The notes under the pieces: generated by a model
Told to the model about the DNA's origin: nothing
Database searches by the model: none
The model's input: only the letters and a program-made list of their open reading frames with translations
Position numbers and translations under genes: made by a program
Part shown: positions 10,039 to 18,868 of the stretch, piece after piece
Layout: each line of letters opens with the position of its first letter
Numbering within the stretch: position 1 is the first letter of the stretch
DNA from: Arcobacteraceae bacterium
GTDB lineage: Bacteria > Campylobacterota > Campylobacteria > Campylobacterales > Arcobacteraceae
NCBI GenBank assembly: GCA_021107755.1
Contig: JAIOSF010000026.1
Coordinates: 62,001 to 126,000, forward strand
DNA length: 64,000 nucleotides
Direction of reading: 5' to 3'

Positions 10039-10650
10039 TTAGTCCTCATCTCCTTCATTATCATTGTCTTCCTCCTCATTTTCTTCATTATCACTCTCTT
10101 CTTTATCTTCTAAAGAAGTATTATCACTACTATTTTTAACAGAAGTACTTATATTCATAGCTTGTGAAACTGCCGTTGAAGAACCTTTATCATGTTCATT
10201 TTTTATAAGTTTATTCGTATATTCAAAAAACATTTTATATATTTCAATAGTTTTTTCACTATCTAAATTTAAATTCAATGACAATTCACACGCTCGAAAC
10301 ATCATCTCTCTTGTAATAAGAACAGCAGGACTTCTACCTCCCAATGCAACTGCACCAGTTCCCTCACCACCTGATATACTTTCTTGAACTCCTCCTGTTG
10401 ATAAACCAAGACCTAAACCTTCATTAAAAGTTTCTGTTGTATCTATCTCTCTTGACGCACAAAACCTTTCAAGAGTTGTAGTGTCTTTCAAATAAGTAAC
10501 TTTACTACCCTCTTCCATTACTATTAAATCAATACCACTTCGTTTTATCTCTTTTGTAAAAAGATCACTTTTTACAGAACAGCCCGTAATATTTAATATA
10601 ATAAAAATAATCAAACTACTTTTGAGTATATTTTGTTTCATTTTAAGCAC
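10039..10650 (-). CDS. Lipoprotein with Gly-rich centre and acidic low-complexity tail
   Basis: Lipobox 'ILNITGCS'; C-terminus 'EESDNEENEEEDNDNEGDED'. Confidence 0.75.
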   Translation of the reverse strand: MLKMKQNILKSSLIIFIILNITGCSVKSDLFTKEIKRSGIDLIVMEEGSKVTYLKDTTTLERFCASREIDTTETFNEGLGLGLSTGGVQESISGGEGTGAVALGGRSPAVLITREMMFRACELSLNLNLDSEKTIEIYKMFFEYTNKLIKNEHDKGSSTAVSQAMNISTSVKNSSDNTSLEDKEESDNEENEEEDNDNEGDED

Positions 10651-10749
10651 CTTTTTTTAACTATACTAGTATTTTAAAATATTAACATCACATTTCATAT
10701 CACATTTTAAAAAAATAAAAATAGATGGTATAAAAAATGCAATGTATTC

Positions 10750-10768
10750 TCCTAAATTATATTTAGGA
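10750..10768 (+). promoter_or_regulatory. Inverted repeat TCCTAAAT-TAT-ATTTAGGA overlapping the SD of the 10779 gene
   Basis: Seen directly; AGGA is 10 nt before ATG 10779. Confidence 0.6.
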
Positions 10769-10778
10769 AAAGCATATT

Positions 10779-11786
10779 ATGATAACACCTGCTATTGGTA
10801 CAGCTGAACTATACAATCAACTTGATATCTTACTTCAAACAGATACACCAGTCTTTATTCATGGAAGTCCAGGGATTGGAAAATCATATATAGTTAATGA
10901 CATAGCACATAAAAATGACTTAGAGATTATAGATGTACGACTGTCACAACTTGATGCTGTAGATTTAAGAGGTATTCCAACTATTCAAAACAACCAAACA
11001 ATCTGGATGCCACCAGTGTTTTTACCTGCCGATGAAAACTCAAAAGGGATACTTTTTTTAGACGAGCTGAACTCTGCTCCACTTTCAGTTCAAGCAGCTA
11101 TCTATCAACTAGTACTTGATAGAAAAATAGGTGAATACACTATGCCAAAAAATTGGAGAATAGTATGTGCAGGAAATAAGATAGATGACAAAGGGATTGT
11201 ATTTAAACTTCCTTCGCCACTAATCAATAGAATGGTGCATATCGTTTTAGAAGCAAAATTTGATGACTTTAAAGCTTGGGCTATAAAAAATGAAATCCAT
11301 CCTTTTATTATAGGATTTTTAGGATTTCGTCCAGATTTACTTTCAAGTGAAGTACCAAGTAGTAGTGAAACTAATCCAGCATTTTGTACCCCAAGAGCTT
11401 GGGATATGCTTTCAAACATACTAAAAAATAGTAATGATATAACTAAAATATCTCCAATAGTCTATGGAACTGTTGGTTATGGTGCAGGGATTGAGTTTAC
11501 ATCATTTGTAAAAGTGTATAAAACACTTCCAGATATAGATGCCATCCTTGCTGGAGTTTCCCAAGATGTACCAACTGAACCTAGCAGTCTTTATGCCCTA
11601 ACAGCAGCTCTCATAGAAAAGTATAACAATACAAATCAAGCAAAAAATCTTTTTGCATACTCAAAAAAACTTCCAGTGGAATTTTCTGTGATGTTAATAA
11701 AAGATTTAATCATAAAAGATGAAGATATAGCTGAACTAGAAGAATTTGAGGAGTGGTTGGAGAAATATGGCGAATATATCATATGA
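10779..11786 (+). CDS. MoxR-like AAA ATPase
   Basis: Walker A 'GSPGIGKS', Walker B 'ILFLDELN', 'NWRIVCAGNK' sensor region. Confidence 0.88.
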   Translation: MITPAIGTAELYNQLDILLQTDTPVFIHGSPGIGKSYIVNDIAHKNDLEIIDVRLSQLDAVDLRGIPTIQNNQTIWMPPVFLPADENSKGILFLDELNSAPLSVQAAIYQLVLDRKIGEYTMPKNWRIVCAGNKIDDKGIVFKLPSPLINRMVHIVLEAKFDDFKAWAIKNEIHPFIIGFLGFRPDLLSSEVPSSSETNPAFCTPRAWDMLSNILKNSNDITKISPIVYGTVGYGAGIEFTSFVKVYKTLPDIDAILAGVSQDVPTEPSSLYALTAALIEKYNNTNQAKNLFAYSKKLPVEFSVMLIKDLIIKDEDIAELEEFEEWLEKYGEYII

Positions 11787-12993
11787 TGAATTATTTGCAA
11801 AATTAAGGGTAAATTTTTTATTCAATCATCCTTTTTTATCTGTACTAGCTCTCTCAATTCCAACTACTTTTGAAGTCAATAACAATAGTGCTTTTCAAAC
11901 CAATGGGGCAAAAATATCTATTGATTTAGAAAAGTTAGAAAAATATAGTGATGAAAATATCACTTATTTGTATGCACATACTTTACTTCATATTGTTCTG
12001 AAACATCCTTATAGACAAAAAACTCGCGATACATATATCTGGAATCAAGCATGTGATTTGGTTATTAATAATATTCTTGATACATTTGACAATGTCGGTT
12101 CAAAACCCGATGATGAGATAGTAGATTTAGAACTTAAAGAAAAATGTGTGGAAGAAGTCTATGAAATACTCTATAAAGAAAATGAAGAGGAGCAAAATCA
12201 AGACTCACAAAGTGATAAGACACAAGAGGCACAAACAAAAGTAAATCCTGATCCTAAAAGTGATAAAGAGGCATATATCTATGATGAGTCAAAACGAGAT
12301 TTAGAAGAGGTAGCCGATGAAAAGACAAATCAAGGTGACCAAGAAAAACTAGATGGTATCATCATACAAGCACTTACCATAGCTAAAAAAACATCTCATA
12401 AATATGGTGGTTTACAAATAGAGATAGATACACTAATACGACCTGATATTAGTTTACAAGATGTACTTAAAGAGTATCTTACTGCATCCTTATTTGAAAA
12501 ACAAACCACATTTTCAAGACCAAACAAGAGATATATTCATACAGGACTATATCTGCCTGGGACTAAAAAAAGTGATGAGCTTATTGAAGTATATATTGCA
12601 CTAGATAGTAGTAGTTCTGTAAGCCTTGAGGAGTACAAAAAGTTTTTAGGGATTATTCAAGATGTTTGTGAGGGATTTTATGAATACAAAGTAACTATAA
12701 TGCCTTTTGATAGATTTGTAAAAAGTGAACATATCATAAGTTTTGATAGTTTTAATCCTTTAAAAGAGAAAGACTTATATATTCCTAAAAGTGATGGTGG
12801 GACTAATTTTGATGAAGTGTTACGATACCTTAAAAATACAGAGATAAGAGCTGAAAATATTTTGATGGTTTTAAGTGATGGAGAGTTTGATATAACACAA
12901 TCACTTGTATCAAAAACACTTTTTATAATCAGTGATAAGAAAAATATAAAGAAATTTGAATCCTATGGGAGAGTTATAGAGTTTTCATTGTAA
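11767..12993 (+). CDS. VWA-like / DUF2201 putative metallopeptidase-like protein, partner of the MoxR ATPase
   Basis: N-terminal 'YAHTLLHIVLKH' and C-terminal VWA-like MIDAS 'IALDSSSSVS'; ATG 11767 preferred to TTG 11746; start overlaps the 3' end of the upstream gene. Confidence 0.8.
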   Translation: MANISYDELFAKLRVNFLFNHPFLSVLALSIPTTFEVNNNSAFQTNGAKISIDLEKLEKYSDENITYLYAHTLLHIVLKHPYRQKTRDTYIWNQACDLVINNILDTFDNVGSKPDDEIVDLELKEKCVEEVYEILYKENEEEQNQDSQSDKTQEAQTKVNPDPKSDKEAYIYDESKRDLEEVADEKTNQGDQEKLDGIIIQALTIAKKTSHKYGGLQIEIDTLIRPDISLQDVLKEYLTASLFEKQTTFSRPNKRYIHTGLYLPGTKKSDELIEVYIALDSSSSVSLEEYKKFLGIIQDVCEGFYEYKVTIMPFDRFVKSEHIISFDSFNPLKEKDLYIPKSDGGTNFDEVLRYLKNTEIRAENILMVLSDGEFDITQSLVSKTLFIISDKKNIKKFESYGRVIEFSL

Positions 12994-13031
12994 TATACTT
13001 GATTTTTTAGCTATAATTCCGCCAAAGGATT

Positions 13032-13373
13032 ATGATGAAAAAAAGATTTGTATTAACAGATACAAAAAAAGCTCCAGAGCGTGTTCTAGAAGCAATTAAA
13101 AACGATATACGAAAATATATCAAAAGAGAAAAAAGAAAACCACTACCTGCTGATACAAACTTTTGGAGAATTGATTGTAAATTTGCAAAAAATGACAATG
13201 AATTAGAAGATATAAAGTTTGAAGATATTATGAAAAACATCAATGAAGCATCTGCACAAAATTGTGAAAGTTTTATGATAGAACTAACTGCAGTTGCAAT
13301 ACAAAAAACACCTAAAGAAATTCAAAAAGAAAATATCCAAGAAGATTTAGAAGATGCATTCACAACCAAATAA
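13032..13373 (+). CDS. DUF6172 family hypothetical protein
   Basis: '[45 protein letters not shown]'-like pattern characteristic of this small family. Confidence 0.7.
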   Translation: MMKKRFVLTDTKKAPERVLEAIKNDIRKYIKREKRKPLPADTNFWRIDCKFAKNDNELEDIKFEDIMKNINEASAQNCESFMIELTAVAIQKTPKEIQKENIQEDLEDAFTTK

Positions 13374-13596
13374 TCCCTTACATGGTATAACCCTAGAAAA
13401 GATGGTAACAGACTTAAGTGAACACTATGGCTGGGAAGAGTTGGGGAATCTTATAAAAATAAGATGTTTTACTTACGATCCTTCAGTAAAATCTAGTTTA
13501 AAATTTATACGAAAAACATATTGGGCTAGATTAAAAGTTGAGAAGTTATATATAAAAACTTTTGTTACAACAGCAGATAAAAAAGAAGAGGAATAA
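13354..13596 (+). CDS. VF530 (DUF2132) family DNA-binding protein
   Basis: '[53 protein letters not shown]'. Confidence 0.85.
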   Translation: MHSQPNNPLHGITLEKMVTDLSEHYGWEELGNLIKIRCFTYDPSVKSSLKFIRKTYWARLKVEKLYIKTFVTTADKKEEE

Positions 13597-13598
13597 CA

Positions 13599-14030
13599 AT
13601 GGCAAAAGGGAAAAAAACAGCAATCAAAGAGATCAAAAGATTAAATAAGAATGAAGTTTTAGTAAATAGTAGAACTTATGTAATTGTAGAAGATACTCCA
13701 GATATAGAAAAAGCTATCACTATGAAGATAACATCTCATGGGAATAGAATATTACGATTTGAAGATTTAAGTAAAAAAGCAACTATTGATGTAAAAAGAA
13801 CTATCAATATTTTAAAATATACTTTTAAAGATGCTCATCGTGCCAAAAGATTTAGAATAAGTTTTGAAAAAAGTATTTTAACAAATGAGGATAAATTTGA
13901 AATAGTTGCCATTGCCACTTCATATATCAATGCGAGACAAATAATTGCAAGTTATGTCACCAAAGATACTCCAAATTATGATAGAGAATCTCAAACAACA
14001 ACTGTCTATGTTAGCCAAGAAGAAAAATAA
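13599..14030 (+). CDS. Conserved hypothetical protein
   Basis: Open frame starting 2 nt after the preceding stop, likely same operon; no recognisable domain. Confidence 0.6.
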   Translation: MAKGKKTAIKEIKRLNKNEVLVNSRTYVIVEDTPDIEKAITMKITSHGNRILRFEDLSKKATIDVKRTINILKYTFKDAHRAKRFRISFEKSILTNEDKFEIVAIATSYINARQIIASYVTKDTPNYDRESQTTTVYVSQEEK

Positions 14031-14043
14031 TTACAACTAATAT

Positions 14044-14958
14044 ATGATAAATAAACAACAAATAAAAACACTTCATCCTAGAAATCTTCATAATACAAGA
14101 TATGACTTTGAGGCACTTTGCCAAACAAATCAAGAGCTCAAGCAATATGTAGCTTTAAATAAATATGATGATTTATCTATAGATTTTGCCAATCCAAAAG
14201 CAGTATTGTGTTTAAATAAAACACTTTTACAACACCATTATAATATACAAAACTGGGCCATTCCACAAGACTATCTTTGTCCACCAATTCCTGGACGGGC
14301 TGATTATATACACTATATTGCTGATTTATTAGGAAAAAAAGAGAATATCCATGGTCTTGATATAGGGGTAGGGGCTAATTGTATCTATCCTATTATTGGA
14401 GTGTCGGTTTATAATTGGAAGTTTACAGTATCAGATATAGACCCAGTTGCTATTGAAAATATAAAAGAGATTTTAAGTTCAAATAAAAAGATTGTAGATA
14501 ACATCACTGTCAAATTACAACAAAACAAAAACTATATCTTTGATGGTATTATTGATAAAAGTGATAAATTTGATTTTACGATGTGTAATCCCCCTTTTCA
14601 TAAATCAAGTATTGATGCTCAAAATGGAAGCAATAGAAAAGTATCAAATCTTACAAAGAAAAAAACTAATAATGCCACACTCAACTTCGCTGGACAATCA
14701 AATGAACTTTGGTGTCAAGGTGGAGAGTTGGCGTTTATAAAAAAAATGATAACTCAGAGTGCAAAATACAGAGAGAACTGTTTATGGTTTACAACCCTTG
14801 TATCAAAAGTAGATCATTTAAAAGAGATTTATAGAGCTTTAAAAAAAATAAACTCTGTAGAAGTAAAAACTATAGAGATGAAACAAGGGCAAAAAACTAC
14901 ACGATTTGTAGCTTGGAGCTTTATACCAAAAGAGTCAAGAGATAATTGGAATAGCTAA
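14044..14958 (+). CDS. rlmF: 23S rRNA (adenine(1618)-N(6))-methyltransferase
   Basis: 'LHPRNLHNTRYDFEAL', 'IPGRADYIHYIADLL', 'DIGVGANCIYPIIG', catalytic 'CNPPFH'. Confidence 0.93.
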   Translation: MINKQQIKTLHPRNLHNTRYDFEALCQTNQELKQYVALNKYDDLSIDFANPKAVLCLNKTLLQHHYNIQNWAIPQDYLCPPIPGRADYIHYIADLLGKKENIHGLDIGVGANCIYPIIGVSVYNWKFTVSDIDPVAIENIKEILSSNKKIVDNITVKLQQNKNYIFDGIIDKSDKFDFTMCNPPFHKSSIDAQNGSNRKVSNLTKKKTNNATLNFAGQSNELWCQGGELAFIKKMITQSAKYRENCLWFTTLVSKVDHLKEIYRALKKINSVEVKTIEMKQGQKTTRFVAWSFIPKESRDNWNS

Positions 14959-15162
14959 TTATCTAAAGACATTTTTTGGATAAAACATCCTAAAAACTAT
15001 AAATAAAGCAAAGAGTATATTTAAACTAAAAAATGAAAACTCTAAACCAAAAACTAAAACAACTCCACTATAACAAAGAGCAATCAAAAAATACCAAAAA
15101 AAGATAAGTGAAAAAAATATCATAACTACTCTTGCAACTGTACCTATACTATTTTGACTCAT
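14959..15162 (-). CDS. Small membrane protein
   Basis: 67 aa with two predicted TM segments; start overlaps the 15149 gene. Confidence 0.5.
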   Translation of the reverse strand: MSQNSIGTVARVVMIFFSLIFFWYFLIALCYSGVVLVFGLEFSFFSLNILFALFIVFRMFYPKNVFR

Positions 15163-15724
15163 TGTTCAACTCCTTGATAATAGCTTGGATTTGTCGTCTA
15201 TGAATAAAGGTATGCATATAGATAAACACACTCCAATCAAAGTTATTAAACTCTATAAACCAAGGGTGTTTTTTCTTTGATTTAGATTGTTTTTTTGGTA
15301 AGTTATGAATAAAATCAAAGTAGCTATTGTAAAAATTCAAAAATTCATCCAGCTGATTTGATTTGTTTTCATGTGGTTTTACATTTTCTATTTTGATTTC
15401 TACTTCAAACTGTTGTTCTTTTGAAAGTGTATCTATAACCATCATTATGGCATTTCCTGCAATTGTGAGATGTTCAAGTACCATATTTATTGAAAATTGT
15501 CTTGTATCATCTTCTATTGCAAAGGTTCTCTCTATTAATACTTTGTGTTGTAGTTTTGAACTATCCACACCACTTACTAATTTTTTGATAATACTTATTT
15601 CCCTTTTGAGAAAAAACAAAGCTATATCCCAAGTAAAAACTATTCTAACTGATGGAACTAAAATATTTTTTATAAATAATCTTTCAAAATTTGGTAATCC
15701 AGCACCTGGTGGTTGCAGTTTCAT
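15149..15724 (-). CDS. DUF1569/DinB-like protein
   Basis: 'MKLQPPGAGLPNFERLF' start at 15724; four-helix-like sequence with 'HLTIAGNAI' and 'FIYMHTFIHRRQIQAII'. Confidence 0.65.
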   Translation of the reverse strand: MKLQPPGAGLPNFERLFIKNILVPSVRIVFTWDIALFFLKREISIIKKLVSGVDSSKLQHKVLIERTFAIEDDTRQFSINMVLEHLTIAGNAIMMVIDTLSKEQQFEVEIKIENVKPHENKSNQLDEFLNFYNSYFDFIHNLPKKQSKSKKKHPWFIEFNNFDWSVFIYMHTFIHRRQIQAIIKELNNESK

Positions 15725-15786
15725 CTTTATCCTTTCAGAAGTTATTTTAAAATTGTAATAGTTTAATAATAAAATAAAGCTTAAAT

Positions 15787-15804
15787 TTAGAGTAATTACT
15801 CTAA
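15787..15804. promoter_or_regulatory. Perfect 18-bp palindrome TTAGAGTAATTACTCTAA, probable TetR operator
   Basis: Between divergent genes 15724(-) and 15842(+, TetR). Confidence 0.65.
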
Positions 15805-15841
15805 TAATTAAAATACAAGCTCTAAATATGTACAATATCAT

Positions 15842-16477
15842 ATGAAAAAAAAGCTCTCTCTTACAAAACAAAAGATAAAAAATAGTGCTATTACTCTCTT
15901 TAATGAAGGGGACACTCTAAGTATAACTACAAATCACATTGCAGCAAAAGCTGGTATCTCTTCTGGAAACTTGTATTATCACTATAAAAATAAAGAAGAT
16001 ATTTTAGTTGATATTTATCTAGATATGTCAGAAAAATTTGAAAGTTTTGAGAGCTTTGATACTATTCTAACAAGTGAAAATCCACTAAAAAGTTTATATG
16101 AGATGTATGATGTTTATGGGGAACTTTTTTGGGAGTTTAGATTTCTTATGAGAGATTCTGTTGTACTTATGAGACTCAATCCTAAACTTAAAGAGATGTT
16201 TTTAGAAAGACAAACGAAAAGAATTTTTCAAATTGAATCTCTTATAAATTATTTTATCTCTAAAGAGATATTCACTGATATCCCAAAACAAGAGATTTCT
16301 TTAAGAGCAAAACTTAATTGGTTCATCTCTGCATATTGGCAAACTTTTGTTTCTAATGGTGAAGAAATTACAAAAGAATCCATAAAAGAGATAAAAGATA
16401 TAGTATTTACAATCAATATTTATCCTTTTTTAACAGACAAAGGGAAACTTCTAGCAAAAGAGTTCAAAAAAGAATAA
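15842..16477 (+). CDS. TetR/AcrR family transcriptional regulator
   Basis: HTH 'ITTNHIAAKAGISSGNLYYHYKNKEDILVDIY'. Confidence 0.9.
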   Translation: MKKKLSLTKQKIKNSAITLFNEGDTLSITTNHIAAKAGISSGNLYYHYKNKEDILVDIYLDMSEKFESFESFDTILTSENPLKSLYEMYDVYGELFWEFRFLMRDSVVLMRLNPKLKEMFLERQTKRIFQIESLINYFISKEIFTDIPKQEISLRAKLNWFISAYWQTFVSNGEEITKESIKEIKDIVFTINIYPFLTDKGKLLAKEFKKE

Positions 16478-16504
16478 AGGCATACATTATGCATATGAGT
16501 TTGT

Positions 16505-17218
16505 ATGGAAGAGCTATTTAATTTAACCTACAAAGATGAAGTTGAAGCTATCAAAGATGAAGAAAACTTTGAAGCACTTGGTGATGAAAAATATATTTTC
16601 CATGAGGATATGGAAGCACGACTCTATTGGGCGTTTTGCCGCCCTTCAGGTTCCCATCCAAATCAGATAAAAGACCCACATCCACTTGTATCAATTATGG
16701 CTTTTAATCACTCGCGACTAGGAGCATTGGAACGATTTAAGATTATCAATCCGGAAGTTATAAAAGATGATGAATTACGAAAAAAAATACGAAATAGAAT
16801 AAGAATGTTATTTCGCGATTTGATTGATAATGATTTTACAGAATTAAATCAAGTATTAGAAATAGTACCTGTCTTTTTAAGTGTTGCAATTGACCAATTA
16901 ATAAATGGTCGACTTTGGAATGATATAGTAGCTTCTGAAATAGAAGCTAGTAAATTTTTAAAAAGAATCTATAAAAGTGAAGAAAATATAAATGATGAAT
17001 TTCTAGAGGCTCTTCATAGAAAACTAGCAGACTTTAGTGAGTTTGATAGTGGAGAATTAAAAGAGTACTTAAATAATTTACTTGTGCAAAAAGAACAGAT
17101 AGATAAAATCATTTTAGAATATTACAAAGAAAAAACTTTTGAATATACACAAGAGTGTGATTTACACATACTTCAAAAAAAAGGGCTAGAAAAACTAGCT
17201 TCTAATTTACTTTCATAA
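16505..17218 (+). CDS. Conserved hypothetical protein
   Basis: Long ORF, no recognised domain. Confidence 0.6.
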   Translation: MEELFNLTYKDEVEAIKDEENFEALGDEKYIFHEDMEARLYWAFCRPSGSHPNQIKDPHPLVSIMAFNHSRLGALERFKIINPEVIKDDELRKKIRNRIRMLFRDLIDNDFTELNQVLEIVPVFLSVAIDQLINGRLWNDIVASEIEASKFLKRIYKSEENINDEFLEALHRKLADFSEFDSGELKEYLNNLLVQKEQIDKIILEYYKEKTFEYTQECDLHILQKKGLEKLASNLLS

Positions 17219-17264
17219 TTTACTTTTAGATACAATAATTATATAAAATATATAAGGTGTAATT

Positions 17265-18782
17265 GTGAGTAAAAAATATGAAGTTGTAATAGTAGGTGCA
17301 GGAATTTCAGGAGCAGCATTAGCGTATGAATTAGCTAGATATACAGATATAAAGTCTATTTGTATCTTAGAGAAGTATGAGGGTGTTGGTACTTTAAATA
17401 CTCTAGGTAAAGCCAACTCTCAAACAATTCACTTTGGAGATATAGAAACAAATTATACTCTTGCAAAAGCATCTATCACAAAACAAACAGCAAAAATGGT
17501 TGAAAAATATTGTTTACAATACAACTTAGAAAATGAAGTTATTTTCTCTCATCAAAAGATGGCTTTGGGTGTTGGAGATAAAGAGGTTGAATTTATGCTT
17601 GAAAGATACGAAGAGTTCAAAGAACTTTTTCCAAATCTTCAAGTATGGGATAAAGAGCATCTAAAAACAATTGAACCAAGACTTGTATTTGATGAGAATG
17701 GAGACGAGCGACCTGAAACAATTGTAGGGGTTGGTTCACAAGGGGAGTGGACAACCGTTGATTATAAGAAGCTGGCAGACCATATGATTGAAAATGCAAA
17801 AAAACAAGATGATACTACAGTTGATCTGTTTTTAAATTCACAAGTGACAGATATTGAGAAAGTTGAAAATGGATTTGTAATAAAAACTAAAGATAAAACT
17901 ATTGAAGCTGACTTTGTAGTTGTAAATGCTGGTGCACACTCACTCTATCTTGCACATCAAATGGGATACGGGCATGAGTATAGTTGTTTACCAGTTGCAG
18001 GAAGTTTTTATATGACAAACCAAAAAATACTAAATGGTAAAGTGTATATGGTTCAAAATCCAAAACTCCCATTTGCAGCACTTCATGGTGATCCAGATAT
18101 TTTGGAAAATGGTCTTACACGATTTGGACCAACTGCTTTAGTTTTGCCAAAACTGGAAAGATTTAAATCTGGTACTTATAAAGACTTTTGGACAACATTA
18201 CGATTTGATAAAAAGATTGTAAAGATATTTATAGATTTACTGAAAGATAGTGATATAAGAAACTATATATTTAGAAACTTCTTATTTGAGATACCTTTTA
18301 TAAACAAAAAACTTTTTGTAAGAGATGCTAAAAAAATCATACCAGCTCTTAGGGCTGATGAGATAGAGTATGCGCAAGGGTTTGGAGGTGTTAGACCACA
18401 GGTTTTAAATAAAAAAGAGGAAAAACTGATGCTAGGAGAAGCTTCTATTAACACAGGTGAAGGGATAGTATTTAATATGACCCCATCACCGGGGGCTACT
18501 AGCTGTTTGGGAAATGCAAAAAGGGATGTAATAAATGTAACAAAATACTTAAATAAAAACTTTGATATTAAAAAGTTTGAAGATGAGTTAGTTGAAGAAA
18601 ATATCTCTCAAAGTGCTATTGATGCAAATGAACAAAAACAATATGTTAGTAAAATAAGAGAAGAGATAAAAGCTCACGAAGAGGAATATTATCAAAATAT
18701 AAATGATGGACAAGAGTTACCTAGCTATTGGAATAAACCTTACAGTCCATGGAGAAATAAGAGAGACCATTGGGCTTTTTAA
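17265..18782 (+). CDS. mqo: FAD-dependent malate:quinone oxidoreductase (Campylobacterota type)
   Basis: 'VVIVGAGISGAALAYELARY' FAD motif, 'GKANSQTIHFGDIETNYT', C-terminal 'MTPSPGATSCLGNA'; GTG start. Confidence 0.85.
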   Translation: MSKKYEVVIVGAGISGAALAYELARYTDIKSICILEKYEGVGTLNTLGKANSQTIHFGDIETNYTLAKASITKQTAKMVEKYCLQYNLENEVIFSHQKMALGVGDKEVEFMLERYEEFKELFPNLQVWDKEHLKTIEPRLVFDENGDERPETIVGVGSQGEWTTVDYKKLADHMIENAKKQDDTTVDLFLNSQVTDIEKVENGFVIKTKDKTIEADFVVVNAGAHSLYLAHQMGYGHEYSCLPVAGSFYMTNQKILNGKVYMVQNPKLPFAALHGDPDILENGLTRFGPTALVLPKLERFKSGTYKDFWTTLRFDKKIVKIFIDLLKDSDIRNYIFRNFLFEIPFINKKLFVRDAKKIIPALRADEIEYAQGFGGVRPQVLNKKEEKLMLGEASINTGEGIVFNMTPSPGATSCLGNAKRDVINVTKYLNKNFDIKKFEDELVEENISQSAIDANEQKQYVSKIREEIKAHEEEYYQNINDGQELPSYWNKPYSPWRNKRDHWAF

Positions 18783-18868
18783 AAGTTATATTTTCAAAAC
18801 CTTGAAGCTCTCAATTAATATTTTAGAGTTTCGTTAGTTTCTTCAAGAACAAAAAATCTCGATAAAAT

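Noticed and set aside
10064-10387. 107-aa Ser-rich plus-strand ORF
   Set aside because: Complement of the acidic low-complexity tail of the lipoprotein at 10039-10650.
10687-10707. Direct repeat ATCACATTT x2 (12-bp period)
   Set aside because: Short, AT-rich and without a clear promoter context; likely chance.
15363-15758. 131-aa plus-strand ORF
   Set aside because: Antisense to the DinB/DUF1569-like gene whose own motifs are better supported.
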